Below are positions 26,540-33,731 of a stretch of 64,000 bases of DNA, in pieces (the stretch's first letter is position 1; every line of letters begins with the position of its first letter). This stretch comes from Microvirga rosea. Its GTDB lineage: Bacteria > Pseudomonadota > Alphaproteobacteria > Rhizobiales > Beijerinckiaceae. The position numbers were made by a program, and so were the translations under genes. The notes under the pieces were generated by a model that saw only the letters and a program-made list of their open reading frames with translations, was not told the DNA's origin and searched no databases. The DNA is taken from positions 1 to 64,000 of the forward strand of contig NZ_JAJDOP010000005.1 of NCBI RefSeq assembly GCF_020595095.1. Reading direction: 5' to 3'.

Positions 26540-27625
26540 GTGGTCGAGACACTTATGATTTTCGCGCTGGGGTTTCTGGCTGCAACCCTGATTGCGCTCC
26601 TCATCATTCCGGCCATCAACACCCGCGCGGAGCGGCTCGCCCGCCGCCGGGTCGAAGCTCTCTTTCCCATGTCGATCGAGGAGCTGACCGCCGAAAAGGA
26701 TCATTTGCGGGCGGAATTTGCCGTTCTGCAGCGGCGGATCGAGCGCAAGGCCGAGGAAGCGCAGGCGGTCAAGCACCAGAGCATGGAAGAGCTCGGCCGC
26801 CGCGCCGTCCGCATTCAAGAGCTGGAAGATACCATCGCGGCCCGTGACGGCGTCATTGCCACCCGCGACACCGAGCTCAAGGCAACGCAGGACAAGCTGA
26901 CGGCGACGGAGGAAGATCTGGCCCGAACCCGGACCTCGCTGTCCGGCACACGGGAAACCCTCGCGGCGTTGGAAACCGCCCACCGCGCCACCCTCGACGA
27001 ACTGTCGAATACGCGCCGGGAGCTCGATGCGTCACAGGCTGAGCTGGCTCGAACCAAGGCGGCCGTTCAGCAGGCCGAGCAAAGACTCGCGGAGCGCGAC
27101 ACGGCCTATGGCGACGCCGATGCGCGCCTCACCGCCGCGCTCAGCGAACTGGACGTGAAGAGAATTACGATCTCCGATCTCGAAACACGTCTCATGACGC
27201 AAACGGCGCGGGGCAATGATTTCGAGCGAGCGCTCAACGAGCGTCACAGCGAACTTTCCGACGAGCGAAAGCGTCTCGCCGAGCTCGCCAAGGGCCTCAC
27301 GGCCGAACAGGAGCGCGGCCTGATTCTCGAGCAGAGAATCCGTGAGCTCGAAGCCGAGAGGGACGAGAAAGCCGCGCAGATCGTCGCTTTGGCCGGGCGG
27401 TCCGAAGGTGCGGCAGGTCCGAATGGCACCGCTCCTGGCAGCGCGCAGAACGACGAGCTGCGCGCCAAGATCACGGAACTTGCCAACCAGATCGTGACGG
27501 GCGGGAACAGCCAGCCGGCTAAAACCGATCAACCCAAGACGGATCAACCTAAGCCCAATCAGCCCAAGCCCGATCAGGCTAAGTCCAACCAGTCCAAGAC
27601 CAATCGGCGCAAGCGGACTGGCTGA
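26540..27625 (+). CDS. Membrane-anchored long coiled-coil protein with repetitive Lys/Pro/Gln tail
   Basis: A 361-residue protein. Residues about 6-24 form one membrane helix (IFALGFLAATLIALLIIP), followed by about 240 residues of charged heptad-like sequence (EELTAEKDHLRAEFAVLQRR, LSELDVKRITISDLETRL) that should form a long coiled coil. The end has tandem pentapeptides such as TDQPK, PNQPK, PDQAK, SNQSK. The start is GTG at 26540; an ATG at 26555 is possible. No family recognised; an envelope-spanning or scaffolding role is inferred from shape only. Confidence 0.75.
   Translation: MVETLMIFALGFLAATLIALLIIPAINTRAERLARRRVEALFPMSIEELTAEKDHLRAEFAVLQRRIERKAEEAQAVKHQSMEELGRRAVRIQELEDTIAARDGVIATRDTELKATQDKLTATEEDLARTRTSLSGTRETLAALETAHRATLDELSNTRRELDASQAELARTKAAVQQAEQRLAERDTAYGDADARLTAALSELDVKRITISDLETRLMTQTARGNDFERALNERHSELSDERKRLAELAKGLTAEQERGLILEQRIRELEAERDEKAAQIVALAGRSEGAAGPNGTAPGSAQNDELRAKITELANQIVTGGNSQPAKTDQPKTDQPKPNQPKPDQAKSNQSKTNRRKRTG
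27528..27605 (+). repeat. Degenerate 15-base tandem repeat encoding pentapeptide tail
   Basis: Roughly five imperfect copies of a 15-base unit of the form GATCAACCCAAGACG encode xxDQ/NQxK pentapeptides at the end of the coiled-coil protein. Copy number could vary between strains. Confidence 0.7.
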
Positions 27626-27630
27626 CCAAG

Positions 27631-27954
27631 CTATTTGGGGATGACGCTCTGATTGCCTCCGGGGCTTCCCGGAGGGGGGATGACCCGCGTGGTGCCGGGA
27701 TCCGGCACCGGTGCCGGGATGGTCATGTCCGGTGTCGCCGTTGCCGGCGGCCGGATCACGCCGTCGCTCTTCTCAAGCTTATCGCTCAAGGTGCCTGTCG
27801 ACCCCGTCTCGGACGGATCCGCCGGCCGGACCTTTTCGGCCGGCATGTCCTTCGGCGCCGGCATATTGGGCGCCTGGGGCTGAGCAGGAACCTGAGCCGA
27901 CGCGCCGGCGATGCCACCGGCGGTCAAGACTGCGAGAACCAGCAATCGCTTCAT
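27631..27954 (-). CDS. Small secreted proline-rich hypothetical protein
   Basis: 107 residues with a clear signal peptide (MKRLLVLAVLTAGGIAGASA) followed by a low-complexity Pro-rich chain (QPQAPNMPAPKDMPAEK, PAPVPDPGTTRVIPPPG). AAAGGAG lies eight bases before the ATG. No domain recognised. It converges with the coiled-coil gene, with five bases between the stops. Confidence 0.75.
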   Translation of the reverse strand: MKRLLVLAVLTAGGIAGASAQVPAQPQAPNMPAPKDMPAEKVRPADPSETGSTGTLSDKLEKSDGVIRPPATATPDMTIPAPVPDPGTTRVIPPPGSPGGNQSVIPK

Positions 27955-28007
27955 GAGTCCGCTCCTTTCAAAGGGAACGGGCCTTTGAAGCAGAGGTTCG
28001 GAACCGG

Positions 28008-28871
28008 CTATTCCGCCGCAAGGGCGGGCTGGCGCGCCATCTGGAGATAGAGATCACGCAGCTTCTGGGTAATCGGCCCCGGCTTACCATTCCCGATCTG
28101 GCGTCCGTCGATCGACACGATCGGAACCACGAAGTTCGACGCGCTGGTCAGGAACGCCTCGGCGGCATCGTAAGCTTCCTCGACCGTGAAACGCCGCTCC
28201 TCGAGGGAAACTCCCTCTTCCTTGGACAGGCGCAGCATGGACTGGCGGGTGATCCCGGGCAGGATCGCGTTGGACAGGGGGCGCACCACGATGCTGCCTG
28301 CCTTCGTGACGATGAAGGCGCTCGACGAGCCGCCTTCGGTCACATAACCGTCCTCGACCATCCAGGCTTCCTGCGCCCCCGCCTCCTTGGCCGCCTGCTT
28401 GGCGAGAACCTGAGCCAGAAGGCCGATCGACTTGATATCGCGGCGTTCCCAGCGTTGGTCGGGCACTGTGATCACGGCGATACCGTTCCGGGCGGCAGGC
28501 GCATCCGCGATGGACTTGGCCTGGGTGAACATCATCACCGTCGGAGCGCCTTCCTGAGGGAAGAAGAAATCGCGCTCGGCCACGCCGCGGGTCACCTGCA
28601 GATACAGGAACCCTTCCGTTAGATTGTTGCGTGCAACAAGTTCCTGCTCTAGACGCGTCCATTCGCTGCGGGAATAGGGATTCGCGATGCGAATCTCGCG
28701 AAGGGATCTTTCCAGGCGCTCCAGATGAGCGTCGTTGTCGATCAGCCGGCCATCCAGGACGCCGACACCCTCATAAATCCCGTCGGCGAACAGGAAGCCA
28801 CGGTCCATGATCGGGACCTTGGCCTCTTCCGGCGGGAGAAATGAACCATTCAGGAAAATGATGCGCGACAT
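28008..28871 (-). CDS. dat: D-amino-acid aminotransferase (PLP fold type IV)
   Basis: A 287-residue PLP enzyme that interconverts D-amino acids and 2-oxo acids, supplying D-Glu or D-Ala. The Schiff-base lysine is expected at K147 (RRDIKSIGLLAQVLAK). Other landmarks are the DRGFLFADGIYEGV block, VTRGVAERDF and the PLP-phosphate region EGGSSSAF. Branched-chain aminotransferase and aminodeoxychorismate lyase share the fold, but LLAQVLAKQAAKEAGAQEA favours Dat. GAGG lies five bases before the ATG. Confidence 0.88.
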   Translation of the reverse strand: MSRIIFLNGSFLPPEEAKVPIMDRGFLFADGIYEGVGVLDGRLIDNDAHLERLERSLREIRIANPYSRSEWTRLEQELVARNNLTEGFLYLQVTRGVAERDFFFPQEGAPTVMMFTQAKSIADAPAARNGIAVITVPDQRWERRDIKSIGLLAQVLAKQAAKEAGAQEAWMVEDGYVTEGGSSSAFIVTKAGSIVVRPLSNAILPGITRQSMLRLSKEEGVSLEERRFTVEEAYDAAEAFLTSASNFVVPIVSIDGRQIGNGKPGPITQKLRDLYLQMARQPALAAE

Positions 28872-28988
28872 GGAATCCTCGACAGCACTGGAACGGCCAT
28901 CCCCTGGTCTGCGCCGGCAAAGATCCTAAAAACCATATGGCTCGGGTTGCCTGAGCGCGAGGCGGCTTGGCTGATAGGTACCCAGATT

Positions 28989-29606
28989 ATGAAGTGGACG
29001 CTACACCTCTTTTCCGCATCCCTCCCCCTCCTTCTGGCCATGTCTCCCGGCCCTGCCCTGGCCGGACAGGAGCCGCAAGCGTGGTACCTGGAACAGGGCT
29101 ATGTCCCGCCCTTGAGGGACCGGATCATCGCCTGCCATGGCTATGGCTGCACAAGGAGGACGGCGGTCGCGGTCGACCCGTCCCTGCTTCACCGGGCAAG
29201 CGCGATCCTCAGATCGGCTAAAGCTTCGCCGGATACGGAACGCCGGGCTCTCGGTGAGGTGATCAGGCTCTACACGTCCTATCTGACGAGTCGCATCGGC
29301 AGCCCTCCGGACGTGCCGAAGTCGCCCCCCTCGGAGGCCGGGATCAGTGGTCAGATGGATTGCGTAGACGAAACGGCCAACACCACGAGCCTGCTTCTCG
29401 TCCTGGAAAGCTACGGCCTTCTCGCCTATCACGAGGTCGAACGTCCCCAGTCACGGGGCATCTTCCTCGATGGGCGCTACCCGCACACGACAGCCGTGAT
29501 CGCGGAAAAGCAAAGCCATCGGGAGTGGGCGGTCGATCCCTGGGCGAAGGCTCCAGGGGAAAAGCCGGATATCCTGCCGCTCGCACAATGGCGGCAGGAT
29601 TCCTGA
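28989..29606 (+). CDS. Secreted hypothetical protein with possible transglutaminase-like Cys-His-Asp triad
   Basis: 205 residues from MKWTLHLFSA, with a signal peptide (residues about 1-25). The mature part has a CHGYGC element (C49, C54) and a C-terminal region with C125 (GQMDCVDETANTTSLLL), H166 (RYPHTTAVI) and D183 (REWAVDPW). That order and the start of a helix after the cysteine resemble papain/transglutaminase-like hydrolases. This is a pattern reading, not an established assignment. The frame extends 14 codons upstream, but the ATG at 28989 places the signal peptide at the N-terminus. Confidence 0.7.
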   Translation: MKWTLHLFSASLPLLLAMSPGPALAGQEPQAWYLEQGYVPPLRDRIIACHGYGCTRRTAVAVDPSLLHRASAILRSAKASPDTERRALGEVIRLYTSYLTSRIGSPPDVPKSPPSEAGISGQMDCVDETANTTSLLLVLESYGLLAYHEVERPQSRGIFLDGRYPHTTAVIAEKQSHREWAVDPWAKAPGEKPDILPLAQWRQDS

Positions 29607-29619
29607 AGCGGCACGGAGA

Positions 29620-29931
29620 TTATTTCAAGTGCTGGGCGATGTGCTTGTTCATCTCGAACATGGTGACCTTGCTCTTGCCGAAGATCGGCTGAAGCTTGTC
29701 GTCCGCCAGAATCTCGCGCTTGTTCTCGGGATTCTGCAGGTTGTTCTTCTTGATGTAGTCCCACATCTTGCTCACGACTTCACCGCGCGGCAGCGGGTTC
29801 GAGCCGACAACGGCCGCCAGCTCCTTAGAGGGCTGCAGAGGCTGCTGAAGAGCATTGGGCTTGGACCCGGCCGCCTTTTTGGCCGCAGGCTTCTTCGCAC
29901 CGGCTTTTCCGTCTGTCGTCTTAGTCGGCAT
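29620..29931 (-). CDS. SWIB/MDM2-domain protein with Lys/Ala-rich N-terminus
   Basis: 103 residues. The first 30 are basic and histone-H1-like (KAGAKKPAAKKAAGSKP). The rest is a SWIB domain (LAAVVGSNPLPRGEVVSKMWDYIKKNNLQNPENKREILADD, FGKSKVTMFEMNKHI). In eukaryotes SWIB occurs in chromatin remodellers; free-standing bacterial copies occur in Hyphomicrobiales and Chlamydia and are thought to bind DNA or topoisomerase. The ATG at 29931 follows GGAGGAA; a much longer open frame upstream runs through the response-regulator gene and is rejected. Confidence 0.9.
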   Translation of the reverse strand: MPTKTTDGKAGAKKPAAKKAAGSKPNALQQPLQPSKELAAVVGSNPLPRGEVVSKMWDYIKKNNLQNPENKREILADDKLQPIFGKSKVTMFEMNKHIAQHLK

Positions 29932-30089
29932 GGATTCCTCCGAGGGTAGGTAGGGATAAACCCTTCGCAGCCGTGAAAGGGTCTGTAAAGTGTCCATCGG
30001 CCGGGCTGAAGCGATATGCCGGTCAGATGGCCAGTGGTCGCAGAGCTTATGTTTGCTCCAAGCAGTCAGCAAGACCGTTTTGGCAAGCA

Positions 30090-30542
30090 TCAACCTGTTT
30101 TCGAGAACGGAACGACGTTTGCCGGTAAATCCCTGAAGGATCGCGGATTTTTCGCTCCGCCCTGGATTCTTCTGGCGCGTTCCGCAGCGGAAATGACGTG
30201 GGAGACGATAGCCTCGTTCGGGCAGGGCTTCGCCAGGAAGGCCGCTCCAGGGGGCAGATCGCCCTGCGACGGCCATTGGCGGCCCGACATGATGAGAATC
30301 TCGGTTTCGCGCCAGCGGTCGTAAACCTGTCGCGCAAGCTCGAAGCCATTGCAGCCGAAGGGCATATCCACATCGGTGAGGAGAATGTCGACCGTCAGGC
30401 CAGCCTCGAAGATCGTGAGAGCTTCCGTTGAGTTCGCAGCCTCGACGACCTTGAAACCAGCTTCCTCCAGGAGGTCTGAAATGAAGAGGCGGATGAGAGG
30501 CTCGTCTTCTACTAAAAGAACTGTGGACTGATCCTCGATCAT
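30090..30542 (-). CDS. Single-domain response regulator under a stress promoter
   Basis: A 150-residue CheY-like receiver starting MIEDQSTVLLVEDEPLIRLF. The acidic pocket is E13-D14 (VEDEP), the phospho-acceptor Asp is in ILLTDVDMPFGCNGFE, and the conserved lysine is in FLAKPCPNEAI. No output domain follows, only a 30-residue tail. A perfect GGAAC-N16-CGTT promoter lies 30 bases upstream of the ATG. Such isolated receivers often tune stress-response kinases (inference). Confidence 0.88.
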   Translation of the reverse strand: MIEDQSTVLLVEDEPLIRLFISDLLEEAGFKVVEAANSTEALTIFEAGLTVDILLTDVDMPFGCNGFELARQVYDRWRETEILIMSGRQWPSQGDLPPGAAFLAKPCPNEAIVSHVISAAERARRIQGGAKNPRSFRDLPANVVPFSKTG

Positions 30543-30571
30543 CTACTGCAACTCGCGACTCGACGCTTCTC

Positions 30572-30596
30572 AACGCACGGCGTGGCGGACGGTTCC
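30572..30596 (-). promoter_or_regulatory. EcfG-type general stress promoter of the 30090-30542 response regulator
   Basis: On the minus strand GGAAC (30592-30596), 16 bases, then CGTT (30572-30575), an exact match to the alphaproteobacterial EcfG consensus. The -10 element is 29 bases before the ATG. Confidence 0.75.
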
Positions 30597-30679
30597 ATGA
30601 AAACGTGGACACACTTGAGCCCACCCCTTGGGCTCGACGCGCCTCTCACGGCCATTTCCTTCAACAAGCCAAGCATTTT

Positions 30680-31021
30680 CTAAGAAACGACCATTTCTTC
30701 GACCAAGCGAAGGACGGCCTCTTCCTCGAAAGGCTTAGGAATAAACGGCACGGCTTCGAGTATCCGTGGAATATCTCTCGGGAGGGAAGCGGACACGAAG
30801 GAAAAAGGGATGCGCCTCTCGAGCAGATCGGCAGCGACCCCGAAGCTTTTCCCATCCGCGACGTCGATATCCAGCAAGGCGCAATCGAAAGGATCTTGCA
30901 GATGCTCCCTGATCGCTCGGACAGAACCATAAATCCCGACGATTTCATGGGAATTGTCCTCAAGAATTGCCTGAAGATCCAGCGCGATAAGGGGATCATC
31001 CTCCAAAATCAGAACACGCAA
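30680..31021 (-). CDS. Single-domain response regulator with TTG start
   Basis: A 113-residue CheY-like receiver: LILEDDPLIALDL (acidic pocket), phospho-Asp in CALLDIDVADGKSFG, and FIPKPFEEEAVL lysine. The start is a TTG at 31021: AAGGAG lies exactly seven bases upstream, and no ATG is in a suitable place. Same strand as the second receiver gene and the SWIB gene but separated by 137 bases, with a separate promoter for the next one. The cognate kinase is not in the immediate vicinity. Confidence 0.85.
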   Translation of the reverse strand: MRVLILEDDPLIALDLQAILEDNSHEIVGIYGSVRAIREHLQDPFDCALLDIDVADGKSFGVAADLLERRIPFSFVSASLPRDIPRILEAVPFIPKPFEEEAVLRLVEEMVVS

Positions 31022-31108
31022 GCCCCCGCTCCTTCACATCAGCTCATGGCACGACCGTCAGCAAAAAAGACCTGAATTGCACTCTTCATCGCCCGAGAAC
31101 ACAGAGAG

Positions 31109-31133
31109 AACAGGCCAATGGAGCCGAAGTTCC
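31109..31133 (-). promoter_or_regulatory. Near-consensus EcfG-type promoter upstream of the TTG-start response regulator
   Basis: GGAAC (31129-31133), 16 bases, then TGTT (31109-31112): one mismatch in the -10 element. It lies 87 bases upstream of the TTG start. Confidence 0.4.
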
Positions 31134-31382
31134 GCATCCGGGCCTCCTTGGAGCCGGCTATTAAAGTCATGGTAAAGAACGCATTTTCGTCGCAACTCTG
31201 TCCGTATGCGGAGCGACATGACTTGAAACCGTCACATCGACTGCCTATCTATTCTTCAACCGGCGGGAATTCTGACGCCGGATACGGTCACGATGCCGAA
31301 GTGATGACGCCGGATGTACGCGCATCACCTCGCCGTGGCCGTTGTTTTTTGCACTGCCGTTCCTCACAAGCCGACCCAAACG

Positions 31383-31411
31383 AAAAGCGCCGGCCTGAGG
31401 CCGGCGCTTTC
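31383..31411 (-). terminator. Terminator of the 33568-31431 operon
   Basis: AAAGCGCCGGCC (31384-31395) pairs perfectly with GGCCGGCGCTTT (31399-31410) around a TGA loop. On the minus strand TTTT follows. It lies 20 bases past the last stop of the operon. Confidence 0.8.
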
Positions 31412-31430
31412 ATCATGAATTTTAGGGATT

Positions 31431-32207
31431 TCAGTGAGAGTTTGCGCCAGGACGGTCCGGCCGGAACTCGCTTTCATGCCGGCTGAACTGCTCCTCATCG
31501 CCGCTGAATGCTTCTTCCACGTATTCCCTACCCCGTTCCGTTGCGGTTCGAGCGTAGCGCAGACCTTGGTTTCGGACTTCGTCTGCCCATTCGCCGAAAA
31601 CCTCGTTCTCCCGGCGCGTCCGTGGCAGGAGAGCGCCGAGCAACAGCCCGGCCGCCAAGCCTACCAAGCCGACGACCATCGGATTCTCCGAAACGTAGTT
31701 CTGGATGCCGTTGCGGGCCTGCCCGAACTGTTTCGCGGAGCGGCTGCGGACATCCCGCAAGCGTCCTTGCTGCGACTGATAACGGTCGGATGCCCAGTCG
31801 GAGGCTCGTTCATAGGTATCCTGAGCCCATTCGGAAGCGGCCTCATAGGCGTCACCGGCGCGCTGGCGGGCCTGATCGGCGACCTCGCGGACCTTCTCGG
31901 TAGCCTGTTGCGTCTTGCCGCTCTCGCTGCCCGACGAGGCCGAAGCCTGATTACCCTGCTGCTGCGTGCGGTTGTCGGAACCGCGACCGCCTAGGGGTTG
32001 GGACGTATGAGAAGCAAGGGTCGAGCTTTGTGCAGGCTTGCTGCCGTTCTGCGCTCCGGTTTGGGCGTTCTGCGCGTGAGGCATCGGCGACTCGCCCACA
32101 TTGCCGACGGACGTTCCGGCAGAGATCTTGGCGCCGGACGTTTGGTCCGCACCACCGCTCTTCTGCTGTGACGGCGACTTGCCAGTTTCATTCTTCGGAT
32201 CAGCCAT
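31431..32207 (-). CDS. Gln/Ser-rich protein with amphipathic helices and one membrane segment
   Basis: 258 residues from MADPKNETGKSPSQQ; AAGGAG lies seven bases before the ATG. The N-terminal 110 residues are low-complexity (Gln, Ser, Asn, Gly). A long amphipathic stretch follows (VREVADQARQRAGDAYEAAS, with repeated YEAASEWA and YERASDWA), then one hydrophobic segment (MVVGLVGLAAGLLLGALLP) and an acidic tail. This resembles the C-terminal anchor seen in DUF883/ElaB-type stress proteins. It is the last gene of a four-gene operon. Confidence 0.75.
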   Translation of the reverse strand: MADPKNETGKSPSQQKSGGADQTSGAKISAGTSVGNVGESPMPHAQNAQTGAQNGSKPAQSSTLASHTSQPLGGRGSDNRTQQQGNQASASSGSESGKTQQATEKVREVADQARQRAGDAYEAASEWAQDTYERASDWASDRYQSQQGRLRDVRSRSAKQFGQARNGIQNYVSENPMVVGLVGLAAGLLLGALLPRTRRENEVFGEWADEVRNQGLRYARTATERGREYVEEAFSGDEEQFSRHESEFRPDRPGANSH

Positions 32208-32226
32208 AAAAAATCTCCTTTTGAAC

Positions 32227-32622
32227 TCAGATGCGCATATCGGTACGGGGGCGGACCAGGTCGTCTTGCGGGGATTGCAAGGTGGACGCGCCACGTTCGT
32301 AGAGATGAGGCTCGTCCGGGTAGATCGGGATGGTCTCGTCCACGACCACGCGCACATGGGTGCGAACCCTCGGCTTGCGGCTCATGCGATGGAACAGCAG
32401 ACCCACGCCCGCCGCGATCAGCATGACAGGCACGGGATTCCGTCGGATCGTCGCCAGCACATGATCGAAGGCCGGCGCGTAACGCCCGTTGCGGGCTGTA
32501 CCCAGCATGTCGTCGACCACACCTGAGACGGACAGCTTGTTTTGAAGCTGATCGATGGTCAGATCGAGCTTGGCGCGGCTTTGCTCGATGTCTCTTTCAA
32601 GCTCTTCTATGCTTTGCGTCAT
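32227..32622 (-). CDS. DUF3618 protein
   Basis: 131 residues. The N-terminus MTQSIEELERDIEQSRAKLDLTIDQLQNKLS is the DUF3618 signature. A single hydrophobic segment lies at about residues 64-80 (PVPVMLIAAGVGLLF), followed by a basic, then acidic tail. Its ATG overlaps the stop of the upstream gene (32619-32622), so translation is probably coupled. DUF3618 genes commonly travel with holin-like and DUF883-like stress proteins. Molecular function unknown. Confidence 0.85.
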   Translation of the reverse strand: MTQSIEELERDIEQSRAKLDLTIDQLQNKLSVSGVVDDMLGTARNGRYAPAFDHVLATIRRNPVPVMLIAAGVGLLFHRMSRKPRVRTHVRVVVDETIPIYPDEPHLYERGASTLQSPQDDLVRPRTDMRI

Positions 32623-33026
32623 CCAGCAACCCTTTCCGAAAGAACTTCGGCGTCACGTTTGATCGAGCGCACGGTCCTCTGCGGCGCGAGCGCGGAAAGG
32701 GACATGGCATGACGGGCGTAGAGCCCCAGCCCGATGGCGATGATGGCCATAACCCCGCCCACGATGAGTGCGGCGAGCGCTTCGGAATCGACTACCGTCG
32801 CGAGCCACTTCACCAGCGCGTCGGTGAACAGCATCACCGCAGCGATGGCGAAGATCGCCGCAACGACGATCATCGCGATACCGATGAAGAGCGTCCGGAT
32901 ATTGCCGGATAGCTCGGTGCGGAAAAGGGCGAATTCCTTTTGCGCCAACTCGCTGCTGTCGCGGATCGCTTCGACAACAAGTCCTTGAATAGTCTGATAT
33001 TCACGATCGGGCACGGCCGCCTCCAT
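32619..33026 (-). CDS. Holin-X/DUF1469-type membrane protein
   Basis: 135 residues with an amphipathic N-terminus (GLVVEAIRDSSELAQKEFALFRTE) and two membrane helices (LFIGIAMIVVAAIFAIAAVML and LAALIVGGVMAIIAIGLGLYA). This is the phage-holin-superfamily-6/DUF1469 layout, found in non-phage stress loci. No phage genes are nearby. Its ATG shares one base with the stop of the upstream gene (33026) and its stop overlaps the DUF3618 start by four bases. Confidence 0.82.
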   Translation of the reverse strand: MEAAVPDREYQTIQGLVVEAIRDSSELAQKEFALFRTELSGNIRTLFIGIAMIVVAAIFAIAAVMLFTDALVKWLATVVDSEALAALIVGGVMAIIAIGLGLYARHAMSLSALAPQRTVRSIKRDAEVLSERVAG

Positions 33027-33568
33027 CAAGTGGTCGCATTGCCGTTGCGAGATTGCGAAGCCTGATTCCGGCGCGCACCACGCTTCGTGCCTTGGGAGCG
33101 AGGCGTCACATAAGCATCCTCCCGGAGATCCTCGGCGGTGCTTTTGATGAAGCGCGCCGCCAGGAAACCGATCGCCACGGACACGGCCGCCACGGTCGCG
33201 GGCCTCTGGCGGGCAACGTTCTCCACGTCGTTGAAAATGTCGGCAAAGCTGCGGTCGCGGATCGAATCCGCAAGGTGCTCAAGCCCTTCAGCCGCACTGT
33301 CGACCACGGCCTGAATGTTGGGACGGCTGTCGAACGAGCGGGTCGACTCGCGCAGGGAGGTCGCAAAATCGGCCACCGACTGAGCCACGTCGCTCTTGCG
33401 ACGGTCCGCATAATCCGTTGCCTGCTCCCGGGCCGCGTCGATGAAATGCCACCCTTGCTCGACGGCGGCGTCGGCAATGTCGCCCACATCGTTCTTCAGC
33501 GTATCCCAGTTCTCGTCTTCGCCCTGATTTCGGCGGTTGGTGTCGCTGCTTTGCTGTCCCACGCTCAT
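33026..33568 (-). CDS. Nutrient-deprivation-type stress protein, first gene of the membrane-protein operon
   Basis: 180 residues from MSVGQQSSDTN; AGAGGA lies five bases upstream of the ATG. The N-terminus is polar, and residues about 35-110 look like amphipathic helices (AAREQATDYADRRKSDVAQS). A weak hydrophobic segment (RPATVAAVSVAIGFLAARF) is near residue 130, and the tail is basic. Similar rhizobial proteins carry the label nutrient-deprivation-induced; the mechanism is unknown. An EcfG-type promoter lies 27 bases upstream. Confidence 0.78.
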   Translation of the reverse strand: MSVGQQSSDTNRRNQGEDENWDTLKNDVGDIADAAVEQGWHFIDAAREQATDYADRRKSDVAQSVADFATSLRESTRSFDSRPNIQAVVDSAAEGLEHLADSIRDRSFADIFNDVENVARQRPATVAAVSVAIGFLAARFIKSTAEDLREDAYVTPRSQGTKRGARRNQASQSRNGNATT

Positions 33569-33595
33569 GGTATCCTCTTCCGATCGCGAGGAAGT

Positions 33596-33620
33596 AACCC
33601 CTTGAAACGCCGCAGGTTCC
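33596..33620 (-). promoter_or_regulatory. EcfG-type promoter of the 33568-31431 operon
   Basis: GGAAC (33616-33620), 16 bases, then GGTT (33596-33599), one mismatch from CGTT. It is 28 bases from the operon's first ATG. Confidence 0.6.
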
Positions 33621-33731
33621 GATGAACCTCGAGAGGCCCGCGAAGCGGGGCCTTTCGCATTGGGACGAGCGCAACATTTTCGTTCCTGACAGCGTTGCTT
33701 TCCTAAAGACAAGTTTGCTTCAGAGGATTGC

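Larger units (their letters stand above)
31022..31430. other. Intergenic region with candidate stress promoter and terminator
   Basis: 409 bases between a response-regulator start and the end of the small membrane-protein operon. It holds a near-consensus EcfG promoter on the minus strand (31109-31133) and a bidirectional-looking terminator (31383-31411). The one open frame crossing it shows no motif or ribosome site. Confidence 0.55.

Noticed and set aside
29620-30624. 334-codon frame ending with the SWIB domain
   Set aside because: The N-terminal 230 residues are out-of-frame reading of the response-regulator gene; the SWIB gene has its own GGAGGAA site and ATG at 29931.
32619-33026. Phage remnant, suggested by the holin-like family
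   Set aside because: No other phage gene nearby; this holin-superfamily group is common in chromosomal stress loci.
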